Shown here piece by piece: positions 1 through 11,215 of a stretch of DNA of 64,000 nucleotides (its first letter is position 1; each line of letters starts with the position of its first letter). Source of the DNA: Cephalotus follicularis (lineage: Eukaryota > Streptophyta > Magnoliopsida > Oxalidales > Cephalotaceae); NCBI GenBank assembly GCA_001972305.1, contig BDDD01002131.1, positions 175,580-239,579 on the forward strand, read 5' to 3'. The translations under genes and the position numbers were made by a program. The notes below the pieces were generated by a model. That model saw only the letters and a program-made list of their open reading frames with translations. It was not told the DNA's origin and made no database searches.

Positions 1-11
1 CTGCACCGCCA

Positions 12-1080
12 GTGCCTGGAAATGACCCGGCAGTGAACGAAGGAGTGAATGTTCCCCCAGCGTATGACGAGAGGAGTCACTTTGACCTCATGGCTGATCT
101 CTTTCAACAGCAGATGCAGGCGAATGCGGCCAATATAGAGCAGATTCGGCAAATGTACGAGGCTAATCGTACACATCAGCGAGCACCTGACGCTTGCCAT
201 GCCGGTAGATTTGGCCAAGATCTGGAGCGGTTCATGAGACAGAATCCTCCAACTTTCAACGGTGAATTGAATGCTACTGCGGCCGAACGATGGATTAAGG
301 ACCTCGGTGAATTGAATGCTACTTCGGCCGAACGATGGATTAAGGACCTGGAGAAGATATTTGCTGCTATGGAGTGTACCGATGATCAGAAACTCAGTTT
401 TGCTGTGTACCGCCTATGGGGCGAGGCAACTTATTGGTGGGAAAGGACCGAAATGAAATGGGAAGCCCGTGGACTTGACAGGACTTGGGACAGATTCTAG
501 TCCGAGTTTCTTGATACTTATGTACCGCAGATTGAGCGTGACCGATGGGAGACTGAACTGATGGAGTTACGACAAGGAGAGATGACTGTAGCTCAATACC
601 GGACTAGATTTGTGGAGCTGGCAAGACACACACCTTATCTTGTTGAGGGCGAAGCACGGATGATCCGAAGGTTCTTGAAAGGCCTTCGACCTGACATCAG
701 ATCTAAATTGTTATTATTACAGCTGACCACTTTTGTTGATGTTGCTGAGAGAGCAATGATTCTGGAAGCTGACGCGAATGAGAGAAGAGCAGAACGGACT
801 CGTGCCAATCAACCGAGGGCCGTACAGTCACAAAGGCAGGGAGGTAATAATCCAGCTAAATCAACCAGATTTGACAACAGAGGTCAAGGAGGTTCTCAAC
901 GCACACGATCAAGGACACCTAACCGAAACAGTCAATAGAATGCAGGTGGATGTACCTTCTGTGGTTGTCCGAATCATGATGAATCTGAATGTTGGAAGAA
1001 GACGGGAAAGTGCTTGAAGTGTGGCTCACAAGATCACATACTGAATAATTGCCCAATGATTAGGGAACAAGTACGCGGCC
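12..1080 (+). pseudogene. gag (capsid/nucleocapsid) of the chromovirus, broken by two stops
   Basis: Structural polyprotein that would package retrotransposon RNA in cytoplasmic particles. Visible are the retrotransposon gag core (around WIKDLEKIFAAMECTD and YRLWGEATYWWE) and the segment MTVAQYRTRFVELARHTPYL. These are followed by an RN-rich basic stretch and two zinc knuckles ([14 protein letters not shown] from 951, [14 protein letters not shown] from about 1008). All lie in one frame, broken by TAG at 498-500 and TAG at 936-938. The first 100 codons carry an in-frame 45-bp tandem duplication. The true start may lie before position 1, since the first visible Met is at 12. Confidence 0.88.
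261..350 (+). repeat. 45-bp in-frame tandem duplication in gag
   Basis: Two adjacent 45-bp units (261-305 and 306-350) encode GELNATAAERWIKDL and GELNATSAERWIKDL. They differ at only a couple of bases. The duplication preserves the frame. Confidence 0.95.
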
Positions 1081-3060
1081 AACAAGGGAATGCTGGTGCT
1101 AGTGGTAGTGTTGCGGCGGCTCAACCGCGGAGAGACATCGGAAAGGGGATCATGAAAGGTAGAGTCTATACCTTATCTAAAGATGATATGCCAGAATCTA
1201 CTATTGTTGTGGGAGGTACTATTTACATATCTGACATATTAGCTCATGTATTGATTGACCCTGGTACGACACATTCATTCATTGCATCTAAATTTGATCG
1301 CAATTTGCATGGCATTACTACTAGACTATCATATGTTTTGGAAGTGAGTACTCCTGCGGGTACTTGTCTTTTATCTGATACTGTTATGAAAGACTGTGAA
1401 ATTGTGATAGCTGGGATTGAACTATCCGCTGACTTGATAGTGTTACCTATCCGAGATTTTGATGTAATCTTGGGGATGGATTGCCTGTATGCTCATCATG
1501 CTTGTGTTGATTGCTACAACAAGATGATGACCTTTTATCTACGAGATGGGACTGAGTGCAAATTTAGCGGGGAGAAGATCATTTCATATACACGAGCACA
1601 GAGATATCTCAAGCAAGGATGCGAAGTCTATTTGGCGTATGTGATTGATCATATGAAAGGTACGCCCAGTATTGAACAAGTGCCTATTGTATGTGATTTT
1701 CCTGATGTGTTTCCAGACGAACTCACTTCATTGCCACCGGAGAGAGATATCGAGTTCAGTATTGAGTTATTGCCTGGAACTGCTCTTGTATCTAAAGCAC
1801 CATACAGAATGGCTCCTGCTGAACTGAAGGAGTTGAAAGTTCAACTGAAAGATTACCTTGACAAAGGGTTTATCAGACCGAGTGTATCACCGTGGGGCGC
1901 ACCGGTTCTGTTTGTGAAAAAGAAGGATGGATCGATGCGACTATGCATTGATTACCGGCTGCTGAATCGAGTGACGGTAAAGAACAAGTATCCTCTACCA
2001 CATATTGAGGAGTTGTTCGACCAATTGCAAGGCTCAAGTGTATACTCCAAACTTGACCTGAGAACAGGTTACCATCAGTTGAGGATTAGAGAAGGTGATG
2101 TGGAGAAAACCGCATTTCGAACCAGATATGGGCATTATGAATTTCTAATACTACCTTTTGGTTTGACTAATGCTCCTGCAGCCTTTATGTGTTTAATGAA
2201 CAAAGTGTTCCAACCTTACCTGGACCAGTTTGTCGTTATATTTCTGGACGACATCCTGATTTATTCAAAGAACATTGAGGAACACATGCAGCATTTGTGA
2301 ATTGCACTATAGACACTACGGAAGGAACAGTTGTACGCCAAATTCAGCAAGTGTGAATTTTGGTTGGATCATGTGACATTCCTAGGTCACAATGTGTCGA
2401 GTGGAGGATTGTCAGTGGATCCTTCGAAGATTGAAAGCATTGTTGATTGGCCCCAACCGAAGAACGTGACGGAGGTTCGTAGTTTCTTGCGATTGGCTGG
2501 CTACTACCGAAGATTCATCAAGGGATTTTCGAAACTCGCTACACCACTGACACAGTTGACTCAGAAGAAGTCCAGTTTTGTATGGGATGATTCTTGTGAG
2601 GCAAGTTTCCAAGAATTAAAGAGTCGGTTGATTTCGGCTCCAGTGTTGGCATTACCGAAAGGTAATGAGGGATTTAGTGTCTACACAGATGCTTCTAGGA
2701 AAGGATTGGGATGCGTACTTATGCAACATGGCAGGGTGATTGCATATGCATCAAGGAAGTTAAAACCGTACGAGGAAAACTATCCTGTACACGATCTTGA
2801 GTTGGCAGCCATAGTGTTTGCTTTGCAGAAATGGAGGCACTACCTCTATGATGCTCAGTTTGAGATCTTCACTGATCATAAGAGTTTGAAATATTTGTTT
2901 TTCCAGAAGGAGCTCGACATGAGACAAAGGCGATGGGTGGAATTCTTCAATGACTACAATTGCAATATCCAATACCACCTGGGAAAGGCAAATGTAGTGG
3001 CTGATGCGCTGAGTCGTAAGGCGATGATTGCTGGAGCAATGGTGTCACAGTGGAAGCTAT
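1081..3060 (+). pseudogene. Chromovirus protease, reverse transcriptase and RNase H
   Basis: Continues in the same frame as gag. The protease has [13 protein letters not shown] (1250-1300) and DVILGMDCL. The usual active-site Asp-Ser/Thr-Gly reads Asp-Pro-Gly, as also in the second chromovirus here. The reverse transcriptase has [12 protein letters not shown], the [20 protein letters not shown] region and the catalytic FLDDILIYS box (about 2241-2267). RNase H has [25 protein letters not shown] and [16 protein letters not shown] at 2298-2300, where relatives have Arg just after HMQHL, fits a CGA to TGA change. After DALSR the sequence passes abruptly into integrase: a deletion removed the integrase zinc-binding domain and the start of its core. 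Confidence 0.93.
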
Positions 3061-3114
3061 TGGAGGAATTTCAGAGATGGAATCCGTTCATGGTTTCCCG
3101 AGGAGTTATTGTGG

Positions 3115-4192
3115 CAAGTAGGTTGAATGGAAATGGGAGCACGTGACCATGGACTTCGTGTCGGGATTACCGAGGTCACGAAATCAACATGAAGCGGTGT
3201 GGGTTATTGTGGACAGAATCACTAAGTCTGCACACTTTGTTCCGATGAACATGACATATTCTATCGAGAAGCTTGCTCGATTGTATATTCGGGAGATAGT
3301 GAGATTGCATGGGGTGCCGGTCAGTATTGTCTGCGACCGTGATGCTAGATTCACTTCGAGGTTCTGGAAGAAGTTCCAAACAGCTATGGGAACAACCTTG
3401 AACTTTAGCACTGCATTTCACCCACAAACTGACGGACAGTCCGAGCATACTATCCAGACTCTGGAGGATATGTTACGGGCTTGTATGATTGATTTTGCTG
3501 GGAGTTGGGAGGATCATCTAGCACTGATTGAGTTCTCCTATAATAACAGTTTTCACACCAGCATTGGAATGGCTCCCTATGAAGCCTTATATGGGAGAAA
3601 ATGCAGATCACCTATTTGCTGGGACGAAGTAGGTGAGAGACAAGTATTGGGACCTTACTTGGTACAAGAGACCACTGACAAAGTGGAGATGATCAAGAAG
3701 AGATTACTAGCTGCACAGAGTCGGCAGAAGAGTTATGTCGATAGCAAGAGAAGAAAACTGGAATTTGAAAACGGAGATCATGTTTTCTTGAAGATTTCGC
3801 CTTCGAAAGGGATACACCGTTTTGGCCTCAAAGGGAAGTTAGCTCCAAGGTATATTGGACCCTATGAGATACTAGAGAGAGTGGGGGAGGTAGCATACCA
3901 GATTGCACTACCGCCTAGCTTATCGGGCTTGCATAACGTATTTCATGTTTCCATGTTACGAAAATACGTACCCGACCCATCTCACATTTTGAGCTACGAC
4001 CCTGGATTCATTAGCCCTAGATTGACGTATGAAGAAAGGCCGACGAGAATTTTATATCGCACAGGAAAGGTTCTGAGGAACAAGACCATCCCTATGGTCA
4101 AAGTGCTGTGGCGTTTTCACGGGGCGGAGGAAGCTACGTGGGAGCGTGAGGACGAAATGAGGGAGACATTTCCCCACTTATTCGGAATGTAA
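3115..4192 (+). pseudogene. Chromovirus integrase core and chromodomain, N-terminally deleted
   Basis: In a different frame from RNase H, so the junction near 3115-3125 is both a deletion and a frameshift. The DDE-type core is visible: VDRITKSAHF, CDRDARFTSRFW and the GQSEHTIQTLEDML segment with the catalytic Glu. It is followed by the GPYEILERVGEVAYQIALP domain typical of this lineage and a chromodomain-like tail (KVLWRFHGAEEATWEREDEM, about 4099-4160). In related chromoviruses this tail directs insertion to heterochromatin. The HHCC zinc finger and the first part of the core are missing. Confidence 0.92.
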
Positions 4193-4390
4193 TGAAGGGC
4201 TAAATTCGAGGACGAATTTTCTTGACCCAATTTCAATTAATGTATGTTGACCCAATTTCGAAATAAAATATACATTTTAATTGAGTTATTTGTCCAATTA
4301 TATTTTTTTTTTACGATTGGTAAATGCTTGGGATGAATGGGTGTGCAATTGGAGAAGTATCAAAGACTAGGAAACCCTAAATCAGCCCAA

Positions 4391-4470
4391 TAGCCGACTG
4401 TCACAGGGCAACAGTCGACTGTTTGCTACGTGATGAAGGCAGTCGACTGCCCACTATAGCCAGTCGACTG
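4391..4470. repeat. CAGTCGACTG palindrome cluster, U3 side
   Basis: Four copies of the 10-bp palindrome or one-base variants (GCCGACTG, CAGTCGACTG, AGTCGACTGC, CAGTCGACTG), spaced about 20-30 bp with unrelated spacers. Confidence 0.85.
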
Positions 4471-4723
4471 GAATTGCCCAGGACAGATTCCTAGCATGTG
4501 CAGGGTCAAGAATGACAGGTGGGTAAGAGGCACATGCGTTTCACCACCTACCAGAACATGCAAAAGGGAATGCTCGCATGTTCTCTGCAGACCTACAACC
4601 TATAAATTGATAATTAATGAGAGAAAAGTGAAGAGAGGGATGCATGTGATGGACAGAAAGGAAGAGAGAAAGATGAGTGCATGTGACTTAGAAGGAATCT
4701 GACGAATTCAACAGACTTTTGAC

Positions 4724-4730
4724 CTTATAT
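4724..4730 (+). promoter_or_regulatory. Possible TATA box of the LTR
   Basis: CTTATAT lies about 120 bp before a splice-donor-like site. Similar AT-rich boxes sit at the same relative place in the LTRs at 29393 (TTATATA, 29948) and 46882 (CTATAT, 47445). Position and conservation are the only support. Confidence 0.35.
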
Positions 4731-4847
4731 CAGCTGTTGAATTGTGTTAGGAGTGTCAGAAACATTGAGTGAAGAGAGGATTTATTGGAGCTTGCATTGG
4801 AGAAATTGTAGAGAGCACCAAGGAGGACTTAGAAGATTGGCCTCTTG

Positions 4848-7766
4848 GTAAGTTCCCAACCCGAATTCTCTGTTGTTATGATGATAATATGACTAGGAGG
4901 ATGATTAAATATCTTCTGTTAATGGATTGAATTAACAACCTTTTGAATTGAAATGGGAAGTAGTGATTGGATCAAGTGGAATTGGTGACTATAACCTCTA
5001 GAATGGATTTTAGTTGTTGTTAATGTCATGAATATGCTTACTGGTTTCCTAAATATAAATGCAACTTCTGTCAAAACAAGTTAAGATCCATGAACCCGAA
5101 AGTTAATGATAATTGGCATAGAGTTCAAAGAGAAAGTGGTAGAATGCTAAGAGTGATGATGAGACTCAATGAGCTAGTGTTAAGCTATTTTTAGAGTTAT
5201 TGAAACCTACTGGTACTAATGCATGTATACATAAACATGCATACACAGATTCAACTTGCTGGATTGAAAGATTGTTGGTGAAAGTGACTTGGAACTCAAA
5301 GAGAAAGATCAAACTCAATTGATCTTGGGATAGCAATTTGAGGTAGGGGTAATGATATGTTATGGAAGATATAGTATGCATATAGTGTATGTCTATTTTC
5401 TGCATGATTACATGTGTTGAAATTGATTGGAAAATGAACTTGAAGTGCATGACTTGCTATTTTCTGCATTTTCTGGGCAGAGGCAGTCGACTGCCACCCT
5501 TGACAGTCGACTACTCAACCTATCCAGTCGACTGCCAAGGCAAAGCAGTCGACTACACAACCATGGCAGTCGGCTAATCTTGATGGCAGCCGACTGTTCT
5601 GGGTAAATTTTCTGGCTTAAGTCCTATTAAGGCCTCAACTTTGAATGTAATGAATCTGGCCTCCATTCGGATGATTAGAACAGTTAATATTGACCTCATA
5701 TACAATTACATTCAAAAACTAAACAATGTACACACTCCTTGTGAGAGTTGCATGTGAATTGACCATGAAGTGCAATTATTTTGAATCCTTGCATTGCTAC
5801 TGAATTGTGCTATTGTTACTGAAATACTACCGTCATGTTAGTATATACTGTTTTTGGTGCTATTAACATCACTACCACTTGTATTCAAGGATTGGAACCA
5901 ATTATGGGCTATGTACCCAAATCATGATATCAACTATCATTTTCAAGTGAATAATTATTACCAAATGAACTACTGATTTTCCTCCTATATGAGAGGTACC
6001 TACTGTTTTGTTTCCTAAACTGGAAACCATTATTGAATTGATATCGTTTTCCTCCGAAGAGATGTACGATAAGTGACTTGTCATAGTGTTAATGGATTGA
6101 ATTAACAACCTTTTGAATTGAAATGGGAAGTAGTGATTGGATCAAGTGGAATTGGTGACTATAACCTCTAGAATGGATTTTAGTTGTTGTTAATGTCATG
6201 AATATGCTTACTGGTTTCCTAAATATAAATGCAACTTCTGTCAAAACAAGTTAAGATCCATGAACCCGAAAGTTAATGATAATTGGCATAGAGTTCAAAG
6301 AGAAAGTGGTAGAATGCTAAGAGTGATGATGAGACTCAATGAGCTAGTGTTAAGCTATTTTTAGAGTTATTGAAACCTACTGGTACTAATGCATGTATAC
6401 ATAAACATGCATACACAGATTCAACTTGCTGGATTGAAAGATTGTTGGTGAAAGTGACTTGGAACTCAAAGAGAAAGATCAAACTCAATTGATCTTGGGA
6501 TAGCAATTTGAGGTAGGGGTAATGATATGTTATGGAAGATATAGTATGCATATAGTGTATGTCTATTTTCTGCATGATTACATGTGTTGAAATTGATTGG
6601 AAAATGAACTTGAAGTGCATGACTTGCTATTTTCTGCATTTTCTGGGCAGAGGCAGTCGACTGCCACCCTTGACAGTCGACTACTCAACCTATCCAGTCG
6701 ACTGCCAAGGCAAAGCAGTCGACTACACAACCATGGCAGTCGGCTAATCTTGATGGCAGCCGACTGTTCTGGGTAAATTTTCTGGCTTAAGTCCTATTAA
6801 GGCCTCAACTTTGAATGTAATGAATCTGGCCTCCATTCGGATGATTAGAACAGTTAATATTGACCTCATATACAATTACATTCAAAAACTAAACAATGTA
6901 CACACTCCTTGTGAGAGTTGCATGTGAATTGACCATGAAGTGCAATTATTTTGAATCCTTGCATTGCTACTGAATTGTGCTATTGTTACTGAAATACTAC
7001 CGTCATGTTAGTATATACTGTTTTTGGTGCTATTAACATCACTACCACTTGTATTCAAGGATTGGAACCAATTATGGGCTATGTACCCAAATCATGATAT
7101 CAACTATCATTTTCAAGTGAATAATTATTACCAAATGAACTACTGATTTTCCTCCTATATGAGAGGTACCTACTGTTTTGTTTCCTAAACTGGAAACCAT
7201 TATTGAATTGATATCGTTTTCCTCCGAAGAGATGTACGATAAGTGACTTGTCATAGTTTCTAAAGAAAACTACTTTCTATTGCATATTGCCGATATATGT
7301 AATATTATTATTGAAATGCTTGTATTGTTTGTCTATGATTGCCGTGGTTGAGTGACGGACGATGTCACTGACTACGGAATGTGATTCTGGGTGCCAGGAG
7401 TTGGCCAGAGTATCACCCAAGTGTTCTGCAATGCAGAGATTGATTGTTAAACTACCCGCCAACGCCGGTAGTAAGTGTTACCTTATCTATCATCTTCGGA
7501 GTGTAGGGTGATAGATAGGTGGTACACAGTTGGTGCTAGGAGTTAGCGACATGTGACACCCAAGTGAGGGATGAATTGATTGTACCCTTGTGCGGTATTC
7601 TTGCATATGGATTGTTTATGGCCACTTGGCATGATTGCTTATATATTGGCTCATTTAAATGTTATTTTGATATAAACTATCATACCTGTTGCATTCATAT
7701 ATTTCTTATCATACATTATCTTCCACTTAGCCAAGTGAGGACAACGGCTAACCCCTACAATTTCAG
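4848..7766 (+). other. Putative intron inside the LTR (donor at 4848, acceptor at 7766)
   Basis: The donor reads TTG/GTAAGTTC. The acceptor region holds a plant-consensus branch point CTAAC (7748-7752) and TTTCAG (7761-7766). The same pair occurs at equivalent places in other LTRs: 30082/31528, 47577/49317 and 56242/57597. The span includes the duplicated palindrome cluster. This is inferred from sequence signals only. Confidence 0.45.
4918..7257 (+). repeat. 1170-bp tandem duplication inside the LTR
   Basis: Units 4918-6087 and 6088-7257 appear identical wherever compared. Both end in TTGTCATAGT. The solo LTR at 46882 has only one such unit, so this is a derived duplication. Confidence 0.95.
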
Positions 7767-8097
7767 ATTAAGCAAGGATATTTGGAGATTGCCGCTGAAG
7801 CTTGGAGAGCTTCTATTATCATATTTAAGGTTGTTATTTTCTTTATGATGTATTGTATTGTAATCGAACGGATCACATCCCGTGTTAGTATTGTATTTTC
7901 CTCTTGTGTAAGGATAATTGTTGGTTTTACCCACACGTAGTATGGGATGCATGCGGACGGCTTGTATTTATATTCCGGCTTATCGAATGCTTCCGCAAAT
8001 TTATTTATGAATTGTGCTGGAATATTATTTATGCTTATGTCTGATATCACCACATATGCTTGTCCATTATACGTGAATGGAAATACGGGGTGTGACA

Positions 8098-8830
8098 CCC
8101 TGACCGCCGCACCGACCGTAATGAGGGCCGCTTATAATTGGGTCGCCGATTATAGCCCGACCGTTTCCCCGTCCGCCTTTATCATTTACCGACCGTTAAA
8201 ACGGTCGGTAAGGAAAGCGGTTGCTATTGATCGGTGTCAGAAAAATAATTTTATAAGGGTTTTACCGACTGCCCTGGGCGGTCGGGAATGTTGTAAGCGG
8301 TCGGGAAGTAAAATAAATTTTAAAAATTAAATTAGTTTTATAAGGGTTTTACCGACCGCCATGGACGGTCGGTAATGTTGGAAGCGGGCGGGAAATAAAA
8401 GAAAATTTTGAAATTAAATTAATTTTATAAGGGTTTCCTGACCGCTCAGGGGGGTCGGGAATGTTTGAAGCGGTCGGGAAATAAAAGAAATTTTAGAAAT
8501 TTGATTAATTTTATGAGGTGTTTGCCGACCGCTATAGCGGTTGGGAGAGAAAAAAATTTTAAAAACTAAATTAAATTACTGGTAAAGCCAAAAAAGCTGT
8601 TACTAAATTAGTAAAAAAATAGAAAACTCATAGATAGTTTTCTTTCAAGCAACCGCTTAAGCGGTGGCTAAAAGAACAAAAGCAGTCGAAAAATAAAAGA
8701 AATTTTGGTAATTGAATTACATTACCACTAAAAAACCGCTACTAAATTAGTGAAAAAATAAAAAGACGTGGCTAATTTAGGCCTTGCAACTGCTTAATCG
8801 GTAGCTAAAAGCACAAAAACGGTCAGAATT
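8098..8830. repeat. Palindromic subterminal-type repeats, probable CACTA end
   Basis: About five copies of an 88-bp AT-rich unit, each carrying an inverted repeat of ACCGACCG with CGGTCGGT. Palindromes start at about 8188, 8262, 8351, 8439 and 8524; 8188-8209 is perfect. Degenerate units (CCGCTTAAGCGG, GGTAGCTAAAAG) continue to about 8830. Subterminal arrays of this look, rich in GCGGTCGG, are known near the ends of plant CACTA transposons. The CACTA terminus itself is not seen: the chromovirus lies directly against the array. Confidence 0.55.
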
Positions 8831-9427
8831 TTTTTTTTTGGTAAATGAACTCCAATTACATGGTAAATGAAATAGGTTTATTGTCAAATTAAACGTACTT
8901 TAGCGCAATAAAAACAAGATTCAATTGCACAAGGAGTACATGTATATTTCAAGGTATCATAAAGCTGCTTTTCATTCTTGCATAGTAATAGAACTATTCA
9001 ATTAATTAGTGGTAACTCATTGCTTGATTGATGAATTAACTATATTAAAAGGTAGTCTAAATTAAATTGTTAATTCATTCATCCTACCATTTGACATTCT
9101 CTAAAACACAAGTTTTCTCTTTTACTTTAATTCCATTATTAAACTAGTTGCCTTAATGCTCATGGGAGACCAACTAATGTGCCAAATATTAATTTTATTA
9201 TGAAGAGAGTGGCTACATATATAGTGATTCCCACATAAAAGGGCAAGAAAACAGAATGGTGAATGAAAATAAAAAACCGATTATGGGGTAGAGCCCTAGT
9301 CACAACAGTGCAGACAGATTCATCCCACCACACGAGACCGAATGGCCTGAAATACAAATAACATATAAATCTTCTGAAAGACAAATAATCGAACAAAACG
9401 GTTTATTCAGGACAACATAAAACTTAC
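8831..9427. other. No gene recognised
   Basis: AT-rich sequence with short oligo-A/T runs between the repeat array and the exon fragments. No supported coding exon was found. Confidence 0.5.
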
Positions 9428-9652
9428 TTGAGTGACCTCCCCTTGACAAACGTTATAGCATAATCAGGGACCTAAACAAACAACTTAAAAAATAAGATAA
9501 ATTTGAGGAGAGAAGAAGATGTGATGAAAGACAAAAAGATATAATTACAAAATACATACCAATTGTTTTCCAGATTCAAGCATCACCCTTTCCATTGATG
9601 GGTCCAAAAATGCATTCAGAAATCATAGCAGTTAAGGAACCCATTATTTTTG
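9428..9652 (-). pseudogene. Two exon remnants of an unidentified host gene
   Basis: Exon-like block 9560-9652 has acceptor TTCTTCAG and donor GTATGT. Block 9428-9471 has acceptor TTGTTTAG and donor GTAAG. Joined, they read in frame as LESGKQL followed by VPDYAITFVKGRSLK. The upstream half of the first block (MGSLTAMISE) is in another frame from its second half (FLDPSMERVMLES), so an indel has broken it. A further possible exon, with MASTTDLKAFSIG, lies near 9730-9810. I do not recognise the protein. The clean intron suggests a piece of a real gene on the minus strand, the same orientation as the UGGT and IGPS pieces. Confidence 0.4.
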
Positions 9653-9810
9653 CTGAAGAAATCAGGTTTGGAAATTATTTATTGAGGGAAGCCAGTTTTG
9701 TTGTCTACCTATCTTAAAGGTTTGGACGCATCACTGTCAAGCATGGGACCTATGCTGAAAGCTTTTAAGTCTGTCGTTGAAGCCATGCCAATCGAGTTTC
9801 GCTAGAACTG

Positions 9811-10511
9811 TAATTTAGCAGTTATAGAACAAGGAAAAATTGCAGTTGGCTAAGAGGGCAATTAGTTTGGCAGTTCAATAACTTTCAGGCTTAACACAAT
9901 ATCAATTACATAAGTATTTCAAAAAAAAAGTTGCCTACATGGAGCTACCTTTTTAATTCTAGCACTAGTAATGAGATTGAGAACATATGTCAGCTACACT
10001 TGTCTTGAAAGTTCTAGCACGAGAAAAAAAAATTAAAAATATATATAATAAAGGAATCCAAAAACTTGATCAAGCGCAAAAGGGAACCTTAAACAAACTC
10101 CTCTATCTGGAGAGAAATATCAATCAAAATCGACAAGCCAAGTCTTAGTTTGGAAAATTTTTTATTGAATTTTAACTCACTCAAATATGATAAGAAGGTT
10201 AGTCGAGATCTCACAACAAGGGAACTCTGCCAAGAAAGCAAAGGCCAATATTAGTTCTTCAATACTTGAGTAATAGTTTTATTCAACACATTTATTAGTC
10301 AATGCAAGAACAAGAATAAGTATACAGGGATAAAGCAAATTTTCTTGATACTTCAATAATAGATATTGCACTAAAATGTGAAAACTACGAGGCCACTTAA
10401 TACAAAAATGGGTACATACGCTGACATTAACAGGACTGAAAAATATAATAACCCTATTATGAATTTCTGTGAAGCCAGGATGTACTCATTTTAAAGAATG
10501 AGATATACCAA
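9811..10511. other. No gene recognised
   Basis: AT-rich intron-like sequence between the exon remnants and the solo LTR. Nothing further is supported. Confidence 0.5.
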
Positions 10512-11097
10512 ATAACTATAACACCCCGCGCCCGCAGGGCGAACACGTGGAATTACTCTCAATCCAATAACAATACAATGGTCGGGACTAGCAATATAAA
10601 AATACGAAAGACTTTAAAACCTTGCAATACATATTACGGAAGATACAATATCCATCAAAACGATACAATACAATACCAATCCTTTACAATATCAATCTTT
10701 TACAATACACTTATCAATTCTTCAATACAGCATCTCAATACAATACATTTCAATCCTTTCACTACAATATCTCACAACCAGCTCTGCGATACCCAAGCAG
10801 TCGTGCGATCAAATCGAGTCTTCAGTTCTTCTGTCCGCTGCTACCTGTTGCCCTACCTATGCCGCACACAAGGTACAACACAGCCCCACCCCGAAGGATG
10901 GGGTTAGCCACACTGGCTAAGCAGAAACCTCATGCAGTATGTATGCATGTACAATGTGCAATATCGGTGACAATCTATACAATATCAATGTGCGGTGTAG
11001 AATATCAATGCATGACATGGAAAATGCATATGTACAGTTGGCGATCAGACTACCCGTATGACAATGACCCATAATAGAGCATACAGATAGGATCTAT

Positions 11098-11215
11098 AAC
11101 AATCAATCAATAGCAGGCACTCAATGGTGGTGTATAAAACACCCAATCAATCAATCAATATCAGACAATCAATGGTGGTGTATAAAACACCCAATCAATC
11201 AATCAATCAATATCC
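11098..11215. repeat. Short tandem repeat with CAATCAAT core
   Basis: Two copies of a roughly 55-bp segment containing GGTGGTGTATAAAACACCC, flanked by CAAT runs. GGTG and CACC can pair around TATAAAA. Confidence 0.7.

Larger units (their letters stand above)
1..8097 (+). mobile_element. Ty3/gypsy chromovirus (Tekay/Del-like), 5' end outside window
   Basis: One reading frame runs gag, protease, reverse transcriptase and RNase H, followed by a frame-shifted integrase with a C-terminal chromodomain and then a long 3' LTR. This order and the chromodomain place it among plant chromoviruses (established knowledge of the family). The window begins inside gag, so the 5' LTR and primer-binding site are not visible. 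The copy is dead: there are three in-frame stops, part of integrase is missing, and no polypurine tract is recognisable before the 3' LTR. The LTR ends in the family-typical GGGGTGTGACA at 8097. Confidence 0.93.
4223..8097 (+). repeat. 3' LTR of the chromovirus
   Basis: It follows the conserved TTCGAGGACGAATTTT that normally precedes the polypurine tract in this lineage, but that tract is lost. The start is placed by alignment by eye to the solo LTRs at 29393 and 46882 (AATTTCAATTAATGTAT) and is uncertain by a few bases. The end GGGGTGTGACA at 8097 is clear. It is about 3.87 kb, or 2.7 kb without the internal duplication. It holds palindrome clusters at 4391-4470, 5483-5600 and 6653-6770, a TATA-like box near 4724, and splice-like sites at 4848 and 7766. 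Confidence 0.85.

Noticed and set aside
5166-5577. Small ORFs of 60-95 codons in the LTRs (also 6336-6747, 7564-7848, 45779-46168)
   Set aside because: They fall in non-coding LTR sequence, are low-complexity or hydrophobic by chance, and are repeated only because the LTR is duplicated.
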